From: Patulibacter sp040675535
Lineage (GTDB): Bacteria; Actinomycetota; Thermoleophilia; Solirubrobacterales; Solirubrobacteraceae
Direction of reading: 5' to 3'
Length of the DNA stretch: 64,000 bases
NCBI RefSeq assembly: GCF_040675535.1
Contig: NZ_JBFAPC010000006.1
Coordinates: forward strand, 3,716-67,715
The notes under the pieces were generated by a model, which made no database searches, was not told the origin of the DNA, and saw nothing but the letters and a program-made list of their open reading frames with translations. This document shows positions 59,319 through 64,000 of this stretch, one piece after another; the first letter of the stretch is position 1; every line of letters starts with the position of its first letter. The position numbers and the translations under genes are program-made.

Positions 59319-59636
59319 GTGTCCACGTTCGCACCGTCCCTCCGCCCTGCCCGCACGCGCAGGCCGGCCACCGTCACCGCCCGGGAGCTCGAGATCATCG
59401 AGCTCGTCGTCGACGGGTTGACCAACCCGGAGATCGGGCTCCGGCTCGAGATCTCGCCGCGCACCGTGCAGTCGCACCTCGCGTCGGCGATGCGCAAGCT
59501 CGGCACCCGCACAAGGACGCAGCTCGCCGTCTCGGCGCTCCGCGCGGAGCTCGTCGAGCTGCACCCCGCGCCCGCGCTGCTGCCCGCCCCCGTCGCCGGG
59601 GTCCCGTCGCTGACCGCGGCGGATCTCGCCGCCTGA
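59319..59636 (+). CDS. Stand-alone LuxR-type helix-turn-helix regulator
   Basis: A 105-residue protein that is essentially one GerE/LuxR DNA-binding domain: VTARELEIIELVVDGLTNPE followed by IGLRLEISPRTVQSHLASAM and RKLGTRTRTQLAV. There is no receiver or ligand-binding domain. An Ala/Pro-rich tail follows. The GTG start is chosen from promoter spacing; the frame stays open 43 codons further upstream without domain features. The TetR gene starts 7 nt after its stop, so the two regulators are probably co-transcribed. Confidence 0.82.
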   Translation: MSTFAPSLRPARTRRPATVTARELEIIELVVDGLTNPEIGLRLEISPRTVQSHLASAMRKLGTRTRTQLAVSALRAELVELHPAPALLPAPVAGVPSLTAADLAA

Positions 59637-59643
59637 CGACCCG

Positions 59644-60390
59644 GTGCCGCAACAGGCGGGATCGGCGACGGGCTCCGCGCGAGAGGGCATCGCGAACGCC
59701 GCGCTGGAGATGCTGGGGGAGGCGGGGCTCGACGACCTCGTCCGTGTGCTGACGCCCGAGCGGCTGGCGACGGTCGGCTCGTGGTCGCCGTCGACCGTCA
59801 GGTATCACTTCGGTGGCCGCCGCGACGAGGACGGTCCGCGGGACTTCGCCTTTCGCCGGCGCAAGCTGGCGCTCGCGGTGCTCGACCTCGTGGTGGAGCG
59901 GACGGAGGAGTCGACCGAGGCAGCGATCGAGCGCTGGCGCGCGGCGATCGACGACCTGCCGATCGACCAGGACCTCGACGGGGTCCTGCGGGCGGTGGTC
60001 GACAACATCGCCTCGTTCGTCCCCGGCGCATCGGAGGACGACATCTCCGCTCGTGACCGCGCCTACCACCTGGCCGTGGCCGTCGCCGACGAGGACCCCG
60101 ACGCCGCGAGGCTCCTGCGGGCCTCGCGCCAGCGGCAGATCGCGGCGTGGGCCCCGGCGCTCCGGGCGTTCCTGGACGCGGTCGGACTCGAGCTCCGTCC
60201 CGAGCAGCGGATCGAGGACCTCGCCAACGCGCTCTACGCGCTCTTCGACGGGCACCTGCTCCGCCTGCGCTTCGATCCCACGTCCCGCGCGCCGTGGTTC
60301 GCCGACGTGATGTTCGCGGTGATCGAGTCGTTCACGGCTCCGCGCGGCGACGGGTCGGCGGGATCCCTCGTGCGCCGGCCGCGGGCCTAG
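59644..60390 (+). CDS. TetR-like regulator with diverged helix-turn-helix
   Basis: A 248-residue TetR-like protein. The HTH region is atypical: REGIANAALEMLGEAGLDDL, then TPERLATVGSWSPSTVRYHF, with the usual YxxFxxK turn replaced by VRYHFGGRRDEDG. The ligand domain (about 75-235) is helical, with VERTEESTEAAIERW and LYALFDGHLLRLRFDP typical of TetR C-termini that end in FDGhxLq. It probably controls the divergent or neighbouring lipid genes, or the LuxR gene with which it forms a unit. Confidence 0.8.
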   Translation: MPQQAGSATGSAREGIANAALEMLGEAGLDDLVRVLTPERLATVGSWSPSTVRYHFGGRRDEDGPRDFAFRRRKLALAVLDLVVERTEESTEAAIERWRAAIDDLPIDQDLDGVLRAVVDNIASFVPGASEDDISARDRAYHLAVAVADEDPDAARLLRASRQRQIAAWAPALRAFLDAVGLELRPEQRIEDLANALYALFDGHLLRLRFDPTSRAPWFADVMFAVIESFTAPRGDGSAGSLVRRPRA

Positions 60391-61180
60391 CGCCACGGCG
60401 GGACCACGCCGGCCCGGGCCCGCCTGCTCCTGCCGGGCCTGCGGGCCCGGCGACCTCCCCCTCGGCGGGCTCGCATCCGGCGAGCTCCCGCCGCATGGGA
60501 CCTCGCCCGTTCCCGAGGCCGCCCGGTCCGGGGGCTCGTCGTCTTCGACCGGCGAGCGGACCTGCGCGGCGCCTGCGCCCCGCGCTTCCCGCAGGCGCGG
60601 CGCTCAGGGGGGTGTCGCGTGGGCCCCGCCAAACGGCCTAGGCCATCACCGCAAACATATTTGCGTGTTCCAAGAGTGAGTCAAATGGCGGACGTGAAGT
60701 CTCGCAAGTCCCGTGTTGGTCCCGTGTGGATCCGCCGTTTTGCGGACGTGAATCTTCGCAGTGGGGCGCGCCGTTCGGCCGACGGTGGCGGGCGCGGCGT
60801 CGGCTCGCCACTCGCGGGGTCGACGGCAGCCGCCTCCGCGCGGGGCCGGGGGGCGCCTCGGCCCGCAGAAACGTCGAGCAGTACGGGGGATCTCGGAATG
60901 CCTGCGGGATACCCGGTGCAGTCGGTGTCCTTGCTGGCGGTGCGGTCAGGCGCAGTTCCGAGGCGCCTGCGCGCTCCCTCCGGGTGCCCCGTTCCCGGCG
61001 TGCATGTTCCGTATACGTTTGATGGCGTACGCCATGTGGCCTATCGGGTTTACGTGTCTTGTGAAGCGCCGCAAACTTTCCGCTTGCGCGAGAATTATGT
61101 GTGGTAGAACTCCCGGCGGCTGGGCACGTCCCACCAGGAATGCAACGCGGCGACGTGCCGCACAAACAAGGGGTTCCACC
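60391..61180. other. Long regulatory spacer upstream of the RTX gene
   Basis: 790 bases without a convincing gene. From about 60640 the composition drops in GC relative to the rest of the window. It holds CGCAAA-CATA-TTTGCG (60650-60665, inverted repeat), two imperfect direct repeats GCGGACGTGAA...TCGCA at 60688-60706 and 60742-60760 (16 of 19 bases match), and a 14-bp palindrome ATGGCGTACGCCAT (61022-61035). An AT-rich stretch near 61085-61110 may carry the RTX promoter. Confidence 0.5.
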
Positions 61181-64000
61181 ATGCAGGCTTCAAGCCCGCG
61201 CTTCGCGACTCGGTTCTCGACCCGAGGTCTCATGCAGTCCAAGGTCAGCCGCGTCGCGCTTCTCGCGACCGTCGGCGTCCTCGCCGTTCCCGCCATGGCC
61301 CAGGCCGACGGCAGCGCCGCCGTCTCCGGCGGCCAGCTGACCTTCGTCGACGACGCCGGCTCCGCCGCCCAGCTCCGGATCGCGAAGGGCGCGGTCGCCG
61401 GCGAGTACGTCATCCGCAACACCGCGGCCGGCGGCGTCGTCCCGGGCACGGCCGGATGCACGCCGACCGCCCAGGCCGCCGGTCCCGGCAACCTCCTCCC
61501 GGGCACGGCCGCTCAGCGCCTGGTCTGCGTCAACGTCACGTCGATCCGCCTGCTGCTCGACAACGGCAACGACACGCTCGGCACCGACCCGACGAACATC
61601 AACATCATCCAGGGCGTCGCCGGCACCCCGGCGGACGTCCCGATCACGGCCTTCGGCCAGACCGGTGACGACACGATCATCGGCGGCTCGGCCGCCGACC
61701 ACCTCGAGGGTGGCTCCGGCACGGACACGCTCGTCGGCTCGGACGGCAACGACGAGCTGCTCGGCGGCGCCGACGACGACGCCTTGAACGGTGGTGCCGG
61801 CAACGACACCTTCAACGGTGGTACCGGCAACGACTCGAACGCCGCCGCGACGGCCGCCGAGCAGGCCGGCAACGACACCTTCGTGTCGACCCCCGGCGAC
61901 GGCACCGACGTCTACGTCGGCGGTACCGGCGTCGACAAGGCGGACTACAGCGCCTACACGTCGGTGGACCCGAACATCACGCTGAACGCGAGCGGCACCG
62001 CGGTCAGCGGCGCCCCGGGCGAGAACGACAACATCGCCCGCGACGTGGAGAGCCTCACCGCCGGTGGTGGCGACGACACGCTGATCCCGAACGTCTTCTC
62101 GGGCGCCGAGCTGCACACCGACGGCACGATCGACGGCGGCGCGGGCGAGGACAGCGTCCAGTTCACGAACCGCAACACGAGCGTCAACGTCACGCTCGAC
62201 GGCGTCGCGGACGACGGCGGCACCACGACGGCGCCGCAGCCGACCCCGATCAACGAGAAGCTCAACGTCCTCCCGTCGATCGAGAACATCACGGGCGGCA
62301 CCGCGAACGACACGCTGAGCGGCGACGACGACGACAACGACATCTACGGCCTCGCCGGCAACGACACGATCAAGGGCAACGGCGGCGACGACTTCCTCGA
62401 GGGCGGGATCGACAACGACTCCCTCGACGGCGGCGCCGGCGACGACGCGCTCGACACCAACACCAACGCCGCGAACGGCTCGGACACGCTGAAGGGCGGC
62501 GACGGCAAGGACTCGGTCTGGTACTACTACCGCCCCGCGGCGAACTACTCGATCTCGCAGGACGGCAACGCCAACGACGGCGCGCCGGGCGAGAACGACA
62601 ACGTCCAGGCGGACGTCGAGGTCCTGACGACCTCGTTCGCGGGCGGCGCCGACACGGTCAACGCGTCGGACGTCGACAACGACATCTACACGTACGGCGG
62701 CAACGACACGGTCAACGCCGGCGGCGGCGACGACGACGTCTACTCCTTCGACGGCGACGACACGATCAACGGCGGGTCCGGCAAGGACCACGTCGAGGCG
62801 GGCGCGGACAACGACACGGTCAACGGCGGCGACGACGACGACGACCTGTACGGCCAGACGGGCAACGACACGGTCAACGGCAACGCCGGCAACGACCTGG
62901 TCCACGAGGACGGCGCCGCCAACGGCGCGGACGCCCTCGCGGGCGGCACCGGCACCGACACGATCGACTACGCCAGCCGCTCCAGCAACATCCGGGTCGA
63001 CTTCGACGGCACGGCGAACGACGGTCAGCTCGCCGAGGGCGACAACGTCGCCGGCGACTTCGAGACGATCGACACCGGCTCCGGCAACGACACGGTCATC
63101 TCCGACGACGACGCGGAGACGATCAACACCCGCGCCGGCAGCGACAACGTGACCTCCAAGGGCGGCGCCGACACGATCGACACCGGCGACGACAACGACA
63201 CGATCAACGCCGGCGACGGCAACGACGCGATCAAGGCCGGCAACGGCTCGGACGTGGCCAACGGCGGCCAGGGCGACGACACGTTCGACGCCAACGACCT
63301 GTACCTGCTGGGCGGCGTGCCGTCGAGCGACCAGTACAACGGCGGCGTCGGCGGCAACGCCGCGGGCGACGGCAGCGACACGGTCAGCTACGGCACCCGC
63401 GCGGACGGCCTGCAGCTGACGCTCGACGGCGTCGCGAACGACGGCTTCATCGCCGGCGACGTGCCGGAGGGCGACAACCTGAAGGTCGACAACCTCAACG
63501 GCGGCGTGGGCCCGGACTCGATCGTCGGCAACGCCGACACGAACGTCCTCCACGGCGGCGCGGGCAGCGACGAGATCGACGGCGACGCCGGCGACGACCA
63601 GGTCTTCGGCGACGCGGGCTCGGACATCCTGGACGGCGGCGCCGGCCAGGACGCGATCTCGGGTGGCATCGGCACCGACAACATCCTGATCCGCGACGGC
63701 GAGAACGACACCGCCGACGGTGGCGCGGGCACGGACTCGGCCATCGCCGACGCCCTGCCGCTCGATCCGGCCGCGGGCCTGACGACCATCGAGGTCATCA
63801 ACCGCGGTGACGGCTCGCCCACCACCGGCCCGACGGGCGCGACCGGCCCGGCCGGTCCTGCCGGCGCGACGGGCGCCACCGGCGCTGCGGGGACGAACGG
63901 CACCAACGGCGAGCGCAACGCCCCTCGGGGCTCACGGCCCGACGTGCACACGAGGATCGCCTGGGACACGGAGATCGCACGACTCGCCCACGCGCAGCAC
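61181..64000 (+). CDS. Large secreted RTX (hemolysin-type Ca2+-binding) protein with collagen-like segment, 3' end outside window
   Basis: The frame is open for 940 codons to the window edge. The start ATG follows AAGGGG by about 9 nt. Signal peptide inside residues 1-45 (VSRVALLATVGVLAVPAMAQ). From about residue 165 it is filled with nonapeptide-like Ca2+-binding repeats: GGSAADHLEGGSGTDTLVGS, GGAGNDTFNGGTGND, GGDGKDSVWYYY, many in the GGxGxDxLxx or GNDTVxxG form, in several blocks separated by less regular beta stretches (DGTANDGQLAEGDNV). Near 881-907 is a Gly-X-Y stretch (GPTGATGPAGPAGATGATG). The last visible residues lose the repeat pattern (RNAPRGSRPDVHTRIAW), so the C-terminal domain or a frame change lies beyond. 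Confidence 0.88.
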   Translation, partial: MQASSPRFATRFSTRGLMQSKVSRVALLATVGVLAVPAMAQADGSAAVSGGQLTFVDDAGSAAQLRIAKGAVAGEYVIRNTAAGGVVPGTAGCTPTAQAAGPGNLLPGTAAQRLVCVNVTSIRLLLDNGNDTLGTDPTNINIIQGVAGTPADVPITAFGQTGDDTIIGGSAADHLEGGSGTDTLVGSDGNDELLGGADDDALNGGAGNDTFNGGTGNDSNAAATAAEQAGNDTFVSTPGDGTDVYVGGTGVDKADYSAYTSVDPNITLNASGTAVSGAPGENDNIARDVESLTAGGGDDTLIPNVFSGAELHTDGTIDGGAGEDSVQFTNRNTSVNVTLDGVADDGGTTTAPQPTPINEKLNVLPSIENITGGTANDTLSGDDDDNDIYGLAGNDTIKGNGGDDFLEGGIDNDSLDGGAGDDALDTNTNAANGSDTLKGGDGKDSVWYYYRPAANYSISQDGNANDGAPGENDNVQADVEVLTTSFAGGADTVNASDVDNDIYTYGGNDTVNAGGGDDDVYSFDGDDTINGGSGKDHVEAGADNDTVNGGDDDDDLYGQTGNDTVNGNAGNDLVHEDGAANGADALAGGTGTDTIDYASRSSNIRVDFDGTANDGQLAEGDNVAGDFETIDTGSGNDTVISDDDAETINTRAGSDNVTSKGGADTIDTGDDNDTINAGDGNDAIKAGNGSDVANGGQGDDTFDANDLYLLGGVPSSDQYNGGVGGNAAGDGSDTVSYGTRADGLQLTLDGVANDGFIAGDVPEGDNLKVDNLNGGVGPDSIVGNADTNVLHGGAGSDEIDGDAGDDQVFGDAGSDILDGGAGQDAISGGIGTDNILIRDGENDTADGGAGTDSAIADALPLDPAAGLTTIEVINRGDGSPTTGPTGATGPAGPAGATGATGAAGTNGTNGERNAPRGSRPDVHTRIAWDTEIARLAHAQH

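Noticed and set aside
60619..61107. 162-residue frame in the RTX upstream spacer
   Set aside because: Composition changes along its length, no ribosome-binding site or TANNNT signature at its start, and it spans palindromes; more likely regulatory DNA.
61700..63700. Short near-repeats that could suggest a CRISPR or satellite array
   Set aside because: They are in-frame codons for GGxGxD Ca2+-binding units, irregular in length and variable in sequence, with no spacers.

Overview
The window is a very GC-rich (about 70% or more) bacterial chromosome segment with frequent GTG starts. Gene content and the style of the secreted proteins (Ala/Thr/Pro-rich linkers, collagen-like Gly-X-Y stretches, RTX repeats, basic Ig-like C-terminal domains) suggest an actinobacterium of the Thermoleophilia/Solirubrobacterales type (Patulibacter- or Conexibacter-like). 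That placement is inference; no rRNA gene is present to prove it.

Region 1 (1-25.7 kb) is core chromosome. It holds the end of a GH2-type glycosidase, then rplY (L25), pth, guaB, mfd, a SurA/PrsA-like lipoprotein foldase, mazG, eno, a FtsB/DivIC division protein, a secreted nuclease, class I aldolase fbaB, a UPF0173 hydrolase, an AsnC-like sensor domain, an ECF sigma factor fused to an anti-sigma-like tail, a membrane adenylate cyclase, a Ppx/GppA phosphatase and a TetR regulator. It covers translation, nucleotide hygiene, transcription-coupled repair, glycolysis and signalling.

Region 2 (25.7-33 kb) starts at an initiator tRNA-fMet and is a gene graveyard. It contains a TfoX C-terminal fragment, a frameshifted GNAT copy, a collapsed TolB-like secreted protein, and a TetR gene and an epimerase gene that have both lost their 5' ends head to head. 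Intact secreted proteins, a cupin and a DUF1778/GNAT toxin-antitoxin pair lie among them.

Region 3 (33-49.7 kb) is dominated by secreted or signalling proteins. It has a 1101-aa secreted protein translationally coupled to a beta-lactamase-fold protein that lacks its catalytic residues; a zinc ribbon / Crp-Fnr / cyclase-AAA-TPR cluster; and a collagen-like 5'-nucleotidase and a multidomain esterase-like protein. Between these last two lies a wrecked ABC transporter, with 11-bp-phased PHO-box-like repeats in the flanking spacers.

Region 4 (49.9-60.4 kb) is metabolic: an SCP2/acyl-CoA dehydrogenase operon, a secreted amidase, a glnK-amt operon with unusual key residues in both proteins, an acyl-CoA synthetase and two regulators. 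The window ends inside a large RTX/collagen-like secreted protein (61.2 kb onward) preceded by an unusually long, relatively AT-rich spacer with palindromes.

A theme across the window is a hexamer of type TANNNT (or a close variant) placed 6-8 nt before the start codon of about 19 genes. This is the signature of leaderless mRNAs. Secreted-protein genes and genes inside operons more often have Shine-Dalgarno sequences. I used the signature to choose several starts.
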